Assembly: GCA_014058105.1 (NCBI GenBank)
Contig: JACGCM010002394.1
Span: 2,604,001 to 2,668,000 of the forward strand
DNA length: 64,000 nt
Origin: Kingdonia uniflora
Lineage: Eukaryota; Streptophyta; Magnoliopsida; Ranunculales; Circaeasteraceae
Direction: 5' to 3'
Of this stretch, positions 11,467-22,679 are shown piece by piece (within the stretch, counting starts at the first letter, position 1; every line of letters begins with the position of its first letter). The notes under the pieces are model-generated. The model was not told where the DNA came from and did no database searches. It worked only from the letters and a program-made list of their open reading frames with translations. The position numbers and the translations under genes were made by a program.

Positions 11467-12337
11467 TGTTAGGGAAATTAATACTATTATACCTCTGCAG
11501 CAGTATTTGGGAGCAGAGATCCTTAGAACAACATCAAAAGCAAAACGAACAGGAGGTATTGAAATGATGATCCGGAAATGCTGAGCCAAATACTAGGCCT
11601 CTATCTTTAAGACGTTTTGCCGTATTGCTCTTTTACAAACAGTTGATTGCTACGTCGCCTCCAGGATAAAACAGCAAAGTAGAAACTTCTCTTACAAGGA
11701 AGAAGGACCTTCGTATGATTTGTACTTTCAATTAGTTTACTCGGATTCTAGACTAATGATTATATTAAAGAGAAGAGAAGAACTGTGTATTCCATGAGTT
11801 AAAAAATTGAGGCACAGTTTTTCTTTATATAGAGCAAGTTCAAAACGGTAATAAGCTTTAATGGTGGGACACGTCATCAAAAATGTTTGAAACGAAAGTG
11901 AAACGTTTAAGACATAAATAATAAACAGTTACGTTTGAGGAATTTAAAATGAAAGAGCTCAGTTCGAAATAGACTCGGTTCGAATTTGGTTTACTGGGAA
12001 CTCCAGGTCGAAATAGACTAAGTTCGAATTAGTCTTGAGGGAACTCTAGGTCGAATAGACTTGGTTTGAAATGATCCATGTTGAGATTAAATGGACTCAG
12101 TTCAAATTGGTCTAGGTCAAATAGAATTGGTTTTAACAAAATCAATTCTTCCATAGAGGCCCAAGTCCGAGGCCCAATCCCATGAGCCAAACAAAGTTTT
12201 AAGCCTATTTTTTCGACCTTCCCCTGCCCAACATATAGAATAAAGGACCAAGGTTATATCAAGGAAGCAAACTACTCTTCCAAGAAATGTGGGACTAAAG
12301 AAACCACATAGAGGTTCTTGAAGATATAAAACCCAAC
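11467..12337 (-). repeat. Element G 3' LTR
   Basis: On the plus strand it starts TGTTAGG and ends CCCAACA; on the coding strand it is TGTTGGG...CTAACA. It aligns throughout with 16746-17617. A TATA-like CTTTATATAGAG (11823-11834 in plus coordinates, also in the other LTR) is present in both copies. Confidence 0.95.
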
Positions 12338-12348
12338 AATCCCCCACT
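12338..12348 (-). other. Element G polypurine tract
   Basis: Plus-strand ATCCCCCACTA reads TAGTGGGGGAT on the minus strand, directly before the 3' LTR start TGTTGGG. This is the standard position and composition for a PPT. Confidence 0.85.
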
Positions 12349-12904
12349 ATATTGAGAAAACATGTTCGAGTAAAAAATCTAAAGTTGTGCATAAGTAGAT
12401 GTGTCTTTCAACTTGAACCTTTACAGAGTGAATATACTTTTGAAGTGCTAGAGATTAGAGTGACATTCATCTTGAACTCTAATTCTGGAGGCTACAACTA
12501 AAGCACACCACACACAACTTTTATAATGCAAAGTTCTGAAATTGTAAGCGCTATACGGCCATACGCTCGTATCCCGGTTCTAATGAATGTTCTAGAGAAC
12601 TTTCCCAAGTTCCCATAGGAAGTGGCCTCACTTCCATAATCATCGAGGTGAGTTTATCAAGAGTACTCCTATAGCTAAGTACCCCACTCCACATAGAGTA
12701 TAGCCTTCATTAAGAGTTATAGAATAACTCAACCTTAAATCGCTGCAGGATATCATGCTCTTATAGGGATGGACTAGGAGTAACTACCCCTTCTTTAAAA
12801 AAATGCACGATTCTTCTTAATTATCATATGACTTGCTTTTCCCTTTAAAACTATTTCTTAGGATCTCCAGTCTATAGGTTGGGATACCATCGCAGATATT
12901 CTAT

Positions 12905-14324
12905 CTATGAGGGCTTTAGCCCCATCCCTTTCAAGGTGTTCTACACCTTCTCCCGAGCTAACTCTTTTGTCATAAGATCAACCAGGTTCGCTTCTGACCG
13001 AACAAAATCCACTCTGACAGCCCCAGAAGTGAGCTTCTCTCTTACGGTACTGTGTTTATGACGTATTTATTGTTTTTTGTTATTGTAATAATTATTCTCC
13101 ACTTTTGTAATAGCTGCAGTACTATCGTAGTGGATAAGTATGGCTTGTAACGGCTTATCCCATAATAGAATATCTGATAGAAGGCTTCTCAACCAGTCTG
13201 CCTCCTCACTGGTAGAAGCTAGTGCAATCAGTTCTGACTCCATCGTAGATTGGGCTAAAATAGTTTGTTTCTTGGACCTCCAAGAAACTGCCCTACCAGC
13301 AATGTTAAAGATATAACCGTTAGTAGCCTTGGAGTCTTCAGATAGGGTGTTTCAATCAGCATCGGTAAATCCCTCTAGGACTACGAGAAATTGCTCATAG
13401 TGTATTCCTAGGTTTATGGTTCTTTTCAGATACCGCATGACCCTTTCTATAACATACCAATGCTCCATACCAGGACAACTAGTAAATCTACATAACATCC
13501 CCACTGCTTAAGCAATGTCTAGCCTAGTACAATCAGTAGTATACCAAAGGCTGCTAATGATACTTGCATACTCAGTTTGTCTAATGCTGTCACCAGTATT
13601 CCTTAATAGCTTCTGACTAGGGTCGTAAGGGGCGCACACAGGTTTACAGTCATAGTAGTTATACCTTTTCAAGATCTTCTCAATGTAATGAGACTGATAT
13701 AAAGTTATACAACTTTCAGTCCTAGTAATCTTAATTCCTAAAATTATGCTAGCTTCCCCCAAATCCTTCATGTCGAAATTTGTCACTTTCATTAATAGTA
13801 CAAGCATTATCCACAGCCTTGTAATAAATGCATTTGTCACTTTCATTAATTTTAAAACCATGTGATATGACTAAGTTGTCAAATTTCTTATGCCACTGTT
13901 TTGGTGCATGTTTGAGATCATATAAGGACTTCACCAATTTGTAGACTTTACGTTCCTGATTAGGCATGATAAATCCCCCAGGTTGGTCTATATAAATCTC
14001 TTCATCTAAGCCACAATTCAAAAAAGTAATTTTAACATCCATTTCTTGAACTACTAAGTTATGTACAGCAGCAGTGGCAAGTAATACTCTAATCGAAGTA
14101 ATTCTAGTAACGGGAGAATAAGTGTCAAAGAAATCAATGTTCTCTTTCTGTCTAAATCCTTTAGCTACAAGCCTAGCTTTGTATTTCTCAACTGTCCCAT
14201 CAGATCTCAATTTCTTTTTAAGGATTCATTTACAACCAATTGCCTTGCAACCGGGAGGTAAATCAGAAAGAACCCAAGTTCCATTGGACTCCAAAGAGTC
14301 CATCTTATTATTGATAGCATCCTT
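12905..14324 (-). pseudogene. Element G reverse transcriptase and RNase H
   Basis: RT is recognised by YKARLVAKGFRQKENIDFFD, TYSPVTRITSIRVLLA, VVQEMDVKITFL and KLVKSLYDLKHAPKQWHKKF. After GFKINESDKCIYYKAVDNA the frame should continue into the YVDD catalytic box; instead a 19-bp direct repeat (13778-13796, 13832-13850) joins NESDK twice and runs directly into FDMKDLGEASIILGIKITR. The YVDD segment is missing and the frame shifts there. RNase H follows as FTDADWNTLSEDSKATNGYI, QTILAQSTMESELIALAST and REKLTSGAVRVDFV, ending near 12905. In-frame TGA/TAG stops also occur. This copy cannot make an active RT. Confidence 0.9.
13778..13850 (-). repeat. 19-bp direct repeat replacing the RT active site
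   Basis: ATTTGTCACTTTCATTAAT occurs at 13778-13796 and again at 13832-13850, 54 bp apart. In coding orientation the first copy encodes the normal INESDK of the RT; the second is joined to DMKDLGEA, whose usual upstream neighbour is the YVDD hairpin. This looks like a template switch or end-joining event with templated filler that deleted the catalytic box. Confidence 0.85.
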
Positions 14325-15188
14325 CTAAACATCTGAATCAGGGGATGCAAGAGCCTCTTTGAGGGTAGACAGATCTCCCTCTAGAGTATATACTTCAAAA
14401 TTAGGACCAAAATCCTTCTCCACACAAGCTCTCTTGCAACTTCTAACATTTGTAATAATGTCTATAATTTCCACATTTTTAGGCTCTCCTATTCTAGGTG
14501 CAACATAACTAGATGAGGAACCCTCACTATCTCTAGATATGAAAGGAAACTTATCTTCATAAAAGTCAGCATCAACCGATTTAATAATAGTTTTGATTTG
14601 GAAGTTAAAAAATCTATACGCTTTACTGTTAATTGCATAACCAAGGAAAACACATTTATAAGCACGACTAGAAAGTTTTGACCTTTTTGGATCAGGTTTC
14701 CTGGCATATGCTAAACATCCCCAAACTCTAAAGTATGAGACATTCGGCTTTCTGCTATTCAATAATTCCAATGGTGTAGCCAAGGTCTTAGAGTTAGGAA
14801 CTCTTTTTAACACATAACAAACAGTTAATCATATCTCTCCCCACCAATGGGAAGCAGCTCTAGAACTTAGCATAATAGCAACTACAAGTTTTGTATAAGT
14901 TCGGTTCATACGTTCAACCTTACCGTTCATCTCAGGTGAATAAGGAGTTGTGGTCTTGTGAATAATACATGTAGACTGATACAACTCGTAGAATACCTTT
15001 GAGTCATAGTCAGCTCCTCTGTCACTCCAAAAACATTTTATTTTCTTTCCAAATTGAGTCTCAATTTCAGCAAGGAAAATCTTAAACATGTTCAGAGCTT
15101 CGCTCTTGTGAGCTATAAGATATACATAAGTGTAATTTGAATGGTCATCAATAAAAGTTATAAAATAACATTTCCCGTTCCTTGTCAA
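14325..15188 (-). pseudogene. Element G integrase
   Basis: The DD35E core is intact at residue level: FITFIDDHSNYTYVYLI carries the first Asp, FWSDRGADYDSKVF the second, and YSPEMNGKVERMNRT the Glu. The C-terminal Copia segment follows (LELLNSRKPNVSYFRVWGCL, KCVFLGYAINSKAYRFF). An in-frame TGA separates WWGEI from LTVCYVLKRVPN. It lies in the same frame as gag upstream and RT downstream. In a live element it would insert the cDNA and leave the 5-bp duplication seen here. Confidence 0.9.
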
Positions 15189-15212
15189 AATCCCTTCTAA
15201 TTCACAAATGTC

Positions 15213-16720
15213 TTAGTGTATAAGGTCCAAGGTTCCAAATTCTCTTAGTAATGATTTGTGAGGTGTCTTAGTGATTTTTGGTTGAGAGCAATATTTACAT
15301 TTCTCAAAACTGTCCAAAGGAAATTTTGGAATCAAACTCAGGTTATACATACTTTTAATGAGCTTCTTGTTAACATGACAAAGCCTACTATGCCAAACAT
15401 TAAAAGTACACATAGAGTAAGAAGAAGATTCTTTATTAATCATATTAATATTAAGCTTAAACATAGAATCATACGCATAGCCTTTACCTACAAATTCCCC
15501 ATTTTTGGTGATCGTATAAACACCACCTCCAATATTCTGCATAAACCCAGCCTTGTTCAGGAGAAAAGAAGATACAAGATTCTTCCTCATTTGAGGGGTA
15601 TGGAGCACATCCTTCAGAATGAGACTCCTCCCAGAGGTAAACTTCAGCTCGATATTTCCAGTTTCAGTAACCTCTGTGGTGTGGGTGTCCCCCAACAACA
15701 CGTTCTTGCCCTTAGCTTCAACATAATTTTTATACAACTCCTTATCAAAATAGACATGGCGGGTAGTACCAGAGTCCATCCACCATCCTTCTGAGCCACT
15801 GACCATAATAACCTCAGATATCATAGCAACAAGAGGTTCTTTAGACATATGCTCGGTCAAATAGACCTTTACAGGTTTTGGCTTGTTATGGCAGTCCCGA
15901 GCCATGTTTCCTGGTCGACTACAGTTATAGCAAATAAACTGGGCAGATTCCTGTTTGTTTGTTTTTGAGGTAGGTACAGAGTTGTTCAAGCCAGGGTTCT
16001 TGTTTGGTTTGCGGGACTGGTTTTTCAAACCTTTTTTTACCGGCTTCAGAGAAGCATTGGTGATCTTGTTCTTATTGTGATTAGACACAAATAGAACTTC
16101 TTCATTAATGTCTTGTTTTCTAGCTTCTTCCTCGATGCGGAGGCGCATGATAAGACACTCCATAGAAAACTCTTTTGACTTATGTCAAAGGTTATTTTTG
16201 AACTCCTTCCAGGCCGAAGGTAATTTGTCTATGAGGAAAGCAACCTGGAATTGTTCATCTAATTTGATACCCTCAAAAATAATCTCATAAGATATCTTTT
16301 GGAGTTCGTGAGACTGGGTTATGACTGACTTATCGTCATGCATATTAAAATTCAAGTAGGGGCTAACCGCATACTTTTTTGACCCAGCCTCCTTCATATC
16401 ATACTTTTTCTGGAAAGCATCCCAAATTTCCTTAGCGGATTCCAACACATAGTAAAAATCATACAGGTCATCGCTAAGTCCATTCAGGATGAAATTCTTA
16501 CAAAGAAAATCATATGCGGTCCATTTTTCTAGGGCCTTTATAGATTCAGGGGATACGGGTTCGACTTCATTTGGTTTAGTAGAGTTACATGACTCAGCTA
16601 CTTTCTCAGTGGTTAGATAAAAAACATTTTCAATTTCCACCGACGGAAATTCTTACCTTCAAATTTGAAAGGTTTGTTGTTGTCGGTGAAGACAGATCAG
16701 ACATCACTGTCTCCGTCCAT
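15213..16720 (-). pseudogene. Element G gag and protease
   Basis: A start codon at 16720 gives MDGDSDV and then a stop. FKFEGKNFRRWKLKM follows, and after a frameshift VFYLTTEKVAES, the usual Copia gag N-terminus (UBN2-like). The zinc knuckle reads CYNCSRPGNMARDC, so the His of CX2CX4HX4C is replaced by Asn. Protease has WWMDSGTTRHVYFD (active-site DSG kept). The pre-integrase zinc finger WHSRLCHVN...CKYCSQPKITKTPHKS follows. Stops at about 16182 and 15210 are in frame. The product would package and process the element RNA. Confidence 0.9.
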
Positions 16721-16745
16721 AGCAGATACTAGAACGTCTTAAAAT

Positions 16746-17617
16746 TGTTAGGAAAATTAATACTATTTTACCTCTGTAGTAGTATTTGAGAGCAGAGATC
16801 CTTAGTACAACATCAAAAGAAAAACGAACAGAAGGTATTGAAATGATGATCTGGAAATGTTGAGTCGAGGACTAAGTCTTTATCTTTAAGACGTTTTGCC
16901 GTACTGCCCTTTTACAAACAGTTGATTGTTGCGTCGCCTCCAGGATAAAACAGCAGAGTAAGAACTTCTCTAGCAAGGAAGAAGGACCTTCGTATGATTT
17001 ATACTTTCAATTAATTTACTCGGATTCTAGACTCATGATTATATTAAAGAGAAGGGAAGAACTGTGTATTCGATGGGTTGAAAACCTGAGGCACAGTTTT
17101 TCTTTATATAGAGCAAGATTGAAATGGTAACAAGAGTTAATGGTGGTACACGTCATCAAAAACGTTCAAAATGGAAGTGAAACGTTTAAGACTTAAATAC
17201 TAAATAGTTACATTTGAGGAATTCAAAATGAAAGAGTTCAGTTCGAAATAGACTCGGTTCGAATTTGGTCTACTGGGAACTGCAGGTCGAAATAGACTAA
17301 GTTCGAATTGGTCTTGAGGGAACTCCAGGTCGAATAGACTTGGTTTGAAATGATCCATGTTGAGATAAAATGGACTCAGTTCAAATTTGTCCAGGTCGAA
17401 TAAAATTGGTTTTAGCAAAATCAATTCTTCCATAGAGGCCCAAGTCCAAGGCCCAAGCCCATGAGCCAAACAAAATTTTAAACCCATTTTTTCGGCCTGC
17501 CCCTGCCCAATATATAGAATAAAAGACCAATGTTATATCAAGGAAACAAACTACTCTTCCAAGCAATGTGGGACTAAAGAAACCACATAGAGGTTTTTGA
17601 AGATATAAAACCCAATA
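16746..17617 (-). repeat. Element G 5' LTR
   Basis: Plus-strand TGTTAGG...CCCAATA; on the coding strand its first bases are TATTGGG, a change from the expected TGTTGGG, so the 5' terminus has lost the TG. A primer site is not obvious: just inside, on the minus strand, TAGTATCTGC (about 16721-16731) only weakly resembles the tRNA-iMet complement TGGTATCAGAGC. Confidence 0.9.
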
Positions 17618-17622
17618 GTATC

Positions 17623-19812
17623 CATGTACAGGTCAAGTTTATTAACACCAAAATAGAGTTGCAGTATGGGAGGTACTCAATATTCTGAGTTTTGCTAATA
17701 TCATGTTATGCATGTAAATCATTACCAGTAGTAGTACTTAATAAACATTTCTAGTTTAAAGGCAATTTATAGTATTTAAGGCAATGATTCACAATTATTA
17801 CATGTAGGTGAACCTCGTTCATGTCCTATTACTCATGAAATCCTATTAAGTACATGATTCTGAATCATTACTTGCAGTTCATAGTTTATAGCGCAATAAA
17901 GTGCATGATTCCCAATCATTACTTGCAAGTAAACCTTGTTTATGGTTTTATATTTATGAGATCCTATTAAGCGTTAAATCCCAACTTTAACCTTAAAATA
18001 CGTTTTAATAGTTTTAGTCAAGATAGTTATTCAAAACCATTTGATTTTGCGATTTTTATCTAACTACTAGGGTGTTCAAAGTTTCGTAGATCTATAAGAT
18101 TTGTATATTCTAGCCAAATGACCCATTTACTATAAATATAGAGGTGAATTAGATATTTAAAAAACAAGTGGCCCCTTTCCCGAAGTTTGCTGAGTTCCAA
18201 AGATAGGTAGATTAAGCCTGTCTTGAACTAACCATCTAGAAGTGTAAGAGATTTCTATTAGGATCCCTGTACTTCTGGATATTATCAAGTAACATCTAAT
18301 TGCATATAGATACGAAAAACTACTTCATAAGAATTCATGCCTTCAGAAACAAGACTCATATCAATTTACAATTGATCCCCAACTAATGTCTTAGACATTT
18401 ATTTATTCAATTATGGCTCTTAGCCGTATCTGAATATGTCTTTTAGTTTCATGTTATTTCAATTCAGATCCTTGATCAGAATAACTAGAATCCTAAGGGC
18501 ATATATTTAATATCATATATATCTGCCGTAAGAAACTATAAATAAGTATTAACGAGTGTTACATATAGCCTATATATGTTGTTGCATATATCCTATAAAT
18601 GTAAGGGTCATATAAAACTAGTAGGTACTCATCCCAAAAAATAAAAATATTTTTCTAAAATTTTATAAAATTATTGGGTACCCCTCGGAGAGGAGTCCTC
18701 AAAGAAATAAATTAAATATTTTATCATTTTTTTCCAAAAATTGGAACAAATATAATTGGGCCTTGATCAGATACGATCTGATCTGCCAAACTGGATCAGG
18801 TCTCAGGTTTGATATGGTTCAGGTATGAAGTGATCCATCACCATGGCACGTGGTTCACACACCCTCGCTCGTGTGAACCCTTGGTCATATGAGCTACACG
18901 CTCCAAGTACGTACCTGACACGTGATAGCACGCTTGGTACTTTTGGCACGGTGGCATGCCCTTGGCACATGACCTGTGACCCCTTGGCATGGGTATGTGC
19001 CATTGGCAAGTATAATTGCATCCTTGGCACATAATTCATGTGTGACTGACACATCAGTCCACTTGTGTATCTGACATATGTGTAGTGGGACCTCTGCCAC
19101 ATCATTAGTAGGCCCCGCTGCGTCATTAGTGGGTTCGACTGCCACGTCTAATATGGGCCCTACCATGTTATCGGTGGGGACTACTAACCTAACACGTGGT
19201 AGTGATTGGCCTTATCACGTTAGCACCTCAGTGGATCCATGTTATTGAGTCAACATTATGTTTGCCACGCCAGCAGTGTCAGTTATGACACGTGTCACTA
19301 GGTCTGACCTGGTGACGTTATCATTGACTTGCTGAGGTAAGCATGTGGAAACCAAGCATGCCTTGCACTTGGGTTGCCCTAGTTATGTCTGCATACGTGA
19401 GGAAAACCCTAGCGTGCGACTCATATGTGGGTCTAACCCCTATGACATCAACATTTTAGCGTCAAAATGCCATTTTATCTGTTTCAGGTGGCAGTTCCAG
19501 CCTCTCTAAGGCTTGGAAAAATATAAAAAAATACTTCTCACCTCGGTAGACTGCAATAAATCATAATCACGGAAAAAAAAAATTATATTACGTCTAAAAT
19601 AAGATATTCATCATGTTTTTCTACATCAAATCACTATCATAATCTTAACAAATGATCTAACATCCTAAATATAGATCTAAACATGCAAATCTATGAACTT
19701 TTATGTAGTTTTAGGGTTTGAAGTTTTGTATCTTGATCTTAAAGAGTAGGATAGAAAACCTTGGAAACCAATCTAGAAACCCACTAGCTCCTCTTAGCTC
19801 GTGTTAATAACG
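17623..19812 (-). other. Element F 5' interior, no readable gag
   Basis: This is the part of F between its 5' LTR and the G insertion. A gag would be expected but I cannot read one. A GC-richer patch (about 18780-19500) holds many short TTGGCAC/GTGCCA motifs on a background of CACGT-type words, and frames overlapping there on both strands are open mainly because of that repetitiveness. The sequence next to the 5' LTR (19799-19812) reads CGTTATTAACACGAG on the minus strand, similar to the CGTTATCAGCACGAG that follows the 5' LTR in Ale/Retrofit-type Copia elements, and so a likely decayed primer site. Confidence 0.45.
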
Positions 19813-20058
19813 TGTTAGGAATTAAATATAATAACAAGTAAGTAATACACACACATATACTAGACAAATATGAGAGAAAGATTAAAGCTTTTTTATTAGA
19901 TCGAAAACCTTAGTTACAACTAGGAGAATCCTAGCTATATATATTAAAGAAGCTCTTTCGAAAACTCTCTCCAACAAGCCTTAACTTCTTGTGTAAGTTT
20001 GGAGGTGGGGACACCCCAACCCGGTTTGGGTCCTACCAAGGCCAAACCTTTCCTAACA
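19813..20058 (-). repeat. Element F 5' LTR
   Basis: 246 bp, TGTTAGGAATTAA...CTTTCCTAACA, matching 7214-7461. After 20058 the interrupted E LTR resumes with TATTTTTATTTCTATTAGAATTAAGG, matching the E 3' LTR at about 22850. Confidence 0.9.
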
Positions 20059-20279
20059 TATTTTTATTTCTATTAGAATTAAGGTTGATAATTTTAATCT
20101 CCTTATATTCAATAGAATGGGAGGTCAAGGTTATTTGTATTTAAGTTATTTTGGATTGATTTTGAGTTAATAAAATGTTGATTTTAGTTTTGTCTTTAGT
20201 ATTTAAAAACTAACCGTGTTTTAGGTCTAAACTTTGCATAAAAGACTTCTCAATCTTGCTTTCGTATTGAGAGTCTACG
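20059..20279 (+). repeat. Element E 5' LTR, second part
   Basis: Collinear with 22847-23049 of the 3' LTR: TTAGAATTAAGGTTG, AAAATGTTGATTTTAGTTTTG, CGTGTTTTAGGT and AAAGACTTCTCAAT are shared. The end is placed just before the primer site; the exact last base is uncertain by a few bases because the 3' LTR end is disturbed by element C. Confidence 0.8.
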
Positions 20280-20285
20280 TAAACT

Positions 20286-20296
20286 TGGTATCAGAG
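20286..20296 (+). other. Element E primer-binding site (tRNA-iMet type)
   Basis: TGGTATCAGAG is the classic complement of the 3' end of initiator methionyl tRNA used by many plant LTR retrotransposons, placed a few bases after the 5' LTR. Confidence 0.8.
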
Positions 20297-20336
20297 AGAA
20301 CCCTTGATGCAACGATGAAGTTTCTTTTAAATTACA

Positions 20337-22555
20337 ATGGCTTCAGGAAGGAAGATAGTCTAAGTAGCTAAGAAACCAACAACAGAAAGTCTTACCAACT
20401 TTTCTAGCCAAATTCAATAATTTGTCACGATCTTCACCTCCCAAGAACTACAACCCACTCCAGAACTGGCACCGTTAGGATTTGGCACAATTTTCTCATC
20501 AGTTACTAATGTCACCGACACCGAATCTCAGGTTAGTACACCGAAATCCAAGACCGACGATATCAATCCGTTTATCCCTGTCTCAGCAGAAAACCACCAA
20601 AAATCCTGATGAAGGGTTCATTCTAAGAATCATAGGAAACTCTGGGTCAGAATTTGGAGTTAAAACAGCGGCTGGAACAGCCCAAACAAAAGGCGTTGTC
20701 ACCGCAACTTTGTTGGATTTACCGATGGAAGGCGCTGAAATCGCAACAGATGCAACCGGAGTTCCAGAAAGGGTTCAGGGGAGGCCCCACGGCAAAGGTT
20801 TGGCTGGCCAAACAGGCAACAAGGAAAACCCATAAATCACCATTGTTGCAGATTCACAAGAGCTGGGAATCGCGACCAGAGAGAGAAGAGAAGAAACAAA
20901 CTCTCGTGTTGCTCATGTGAAGCCAGCATTAAACCCCATATCCATAACCCACCAACTATCCTGATCCAGTCAGCTCCAAACCCAACCCAGCAACGTCCTT
21001 CGCACAACAACATACAGCCCAGCCCAGCCCAGCAGATTGGTTCGCATGACCCAACCCGGTACGAATCTTAGGCCCGAGTTGTTAAGCCCAAGTACGTACT
21101 AAATTCTAGGACTCAAACCTTTAGTTGTGGCCTAGATCTCCAAACCATAAGGGAAATTCAACCTAGAGTCATGCAACTCAATGGAAGGAACTCAACCCAT
21201 AGTTCTTTGACGCCGGTATCATCGGTGATGATTAACTACTTTGGAAGATAAGCAATCAACAGCTACCAACAAGGCAGATTCTCTCTTCAACAATTTTACC
21301 ATTCAACACCACCGCACCGGTCAGCATCTCCAATTCCAGCAAAATTTACGGCCTCTGCTACCGATCAATTGAAACAAACAAGAGTAACAGAGGAGAGCTC
21401 CAAGTAACCAGAGATGATCCCAACAACCTGAAGCTTGGGTCTCATGGCTACAGTGCGACCACCAAAACTACAACAATCCGGAGTCTTTGCCGACAATCAC
21501 GGGTTTCATACTAATCCACCACCACTTAATAACTATGGTATTAGAGAAGGATCGAAAGAAAAATATCAGTTTCTTGATGTAGAAGAAGACAGGTTCAGCG
21601 TGCACTCAGGTAGACAGAACATGGGTGGGGGATAGTATATTCCCCCATGGGATAGACACCAATTCAACGGGTGAGGCCGGGGGACCGTGGTTATAACCTC
21701 CGGTTGACACCCCAATGAGTGAGAGTTCGCAGTACGAAGACAATGATGACTACACTAATTCAGACTTTGAGAGGCGTCACCAACCAAAATGATTTGGCAG
21801 GGGTTCGGATATTGACGCTCTTACACGAGCTATTAGTGAACAAACCCATGATCTACATTTGAGAGTTCCAGAATTTGACGGTAAGTCCGATATAGATGCT
21901 TTTATATATTGGTTGAACAAAGTTAAGAAGATTTTCAATTTTAAGCATTATGGAGATCCAAAACAGGTAGCAATTATTAAATCTCGATTATATGGTTATG
22001 CACTTACTTGGTGGAATAATGTCCAGCAGACATGAAGAGCTCATATGTACCCCTATATTACTGAATGATGGGAAATGCGACGTGATTTGAAAGAGAGATT
22101 TATCCCAATGAATTACGATGTGGTAATCTTTGGTAAACTTCAATCTTTGAAGATGGATCTCTCTACTATTGAGGTATACACTGACCAATTTTATTTACTT
22201 GAGTCCCGTGCTTATCTTCGTGAGACCAAGCAATAGAGAGTTAGCAGGTATAAATGTGGTCTAACCAAGATACTTCAGGAACTGATTGGGCTTCAACCAG
22301 TTTATTGCCTATCTGAGACTGTCCAATTAACTAAATGTACAAGCGAGCTACCGTATAGTCAAAGCCATCCAATAAATGTCACACCGACCATGCAAGCCAA
22401 TTCAAGGTCGATAATCCCACATACCTCTATTTCAGGCAATTGCTTCGGATGTGAAAAACCGGGTCACCAAAAATGGGATTGTCCACAATTTGTGAAACGA
22501 GTTGGCTTAGTTATTGATGGCATAAGGGAACACGTGATTGCCACGATACAATGAG
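20337..22555 (+). pseudogene. Element E gag (retrotransposon gag with zinc knuckle)
   Basis: From an ATG at 20337 (MASGRKIV then a stop) the frame drifts with stops and frameshifts through a Pro/Thr/Gln-rich region. From about 21840 a Gypsy gag core is clear: LRVPEFDGKSDIDAFIYWL, KVKKIFNFKHYGDPKQVAII and YALTWWNNVQ, then LKERFIPMNYD and VEVYTDQFYLLESRA, matching the retrotransposon gag family (WW in the hydrophobic helix, the LRxRFxPxxY step). A zinc knuckle CFGCEKPGHQKWDC (22441-22482) has all four CCHC residues. At least four in-frame stops (for instance after WWNNVQQT) kill it. It would make a nucleocapsid only; pol must come from another element. Confidence 0.8.
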
Positions 22556-22664
22556 CCTTACAAAGAGAAGATGAAGAGGAGTATGATGATCTTAAAGGCG
22601 TTACCAAGGTGACACGAGTTTCGTCAAGAGGATGTCCAGTCTGATTTCGTTGTCTAAATCTTCT

Positions 22665-22679
22665 GTAGAGGGAGGGATT
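22665..22679 (+). other. Element E polypurine tract
   Basis: GTAGAGGGAGGGATT lies directly before the 3' LTR start TGATGTAAATTG. Its position right after gag shows that the element ends without pol. Confidence 0.8.

Larger units (their letters stand above)
11467..17617 (-). mobile_element. Element G: full-length Copia retrotransposon
   Basis: Two LTRs (11467-12337, 871 bp; 16746-17617, 872 bp) enclose a polyprotein on the minus strand. The flanking five bases are GTATC on both sides (11462-11466 and 17618-17622), an exact target-site duplication. Order on the minus strand is LTR, gag, protease, integrase, RT, RNase H, PPT, LTR, the Copia order. It is inserted in element F. By hand I counted about 27 differences in the first about 275 aligned LTR bases, mostly transitions, so the insertion is old. 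The polyprotein stays in a single frame from about 16640 to 13850 with only in-frame stops, which makes the gene order unambiguous. Confidence 0.95.
7214..20058 (-). mobile_element. Element F: degenerate Copia element (Ale/Retrofit-like)
   Basis: Bounded by two LTRs of 248 and 246 bp, both starting TGTTAGGAATT and ending TTTCCTAACA. The polypurine tract inside the left LTR and the frames place it on the minus strand, 5' end at right. The flanking five bases are GATTT (7209-7213) and TATTT (20059-20063), 4 of 5 matching, which with the continuity of the E LTR shows insertion into E. RT/RNase H and integrase remnants are readable; no frame is long. Element G sits inside it, so F's own length is about 6.7 kb without G. 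Confidence 0.85.

Noticed and set aside
15258..15794. A 178-codon plus-strand open frame
   Set aside because: It lies opposite the well-supported gag/protease of element G and has no motif; it is an antisense shadow.
16721..16745. A tRNA-iMet primer-binding site for element G
   Set aside because: Only TAGTATCTGC resembles TGGTATCAGAGC and it is displaced from the LTR by more than ten bases; too weak to list as a feature.
18803..19166. Overlapping frames of 63-107 codons on both strands
   Set aside because: They are open because of short repeats in a GC-richer patch; no start context, homology or conserved motif supports a gene.
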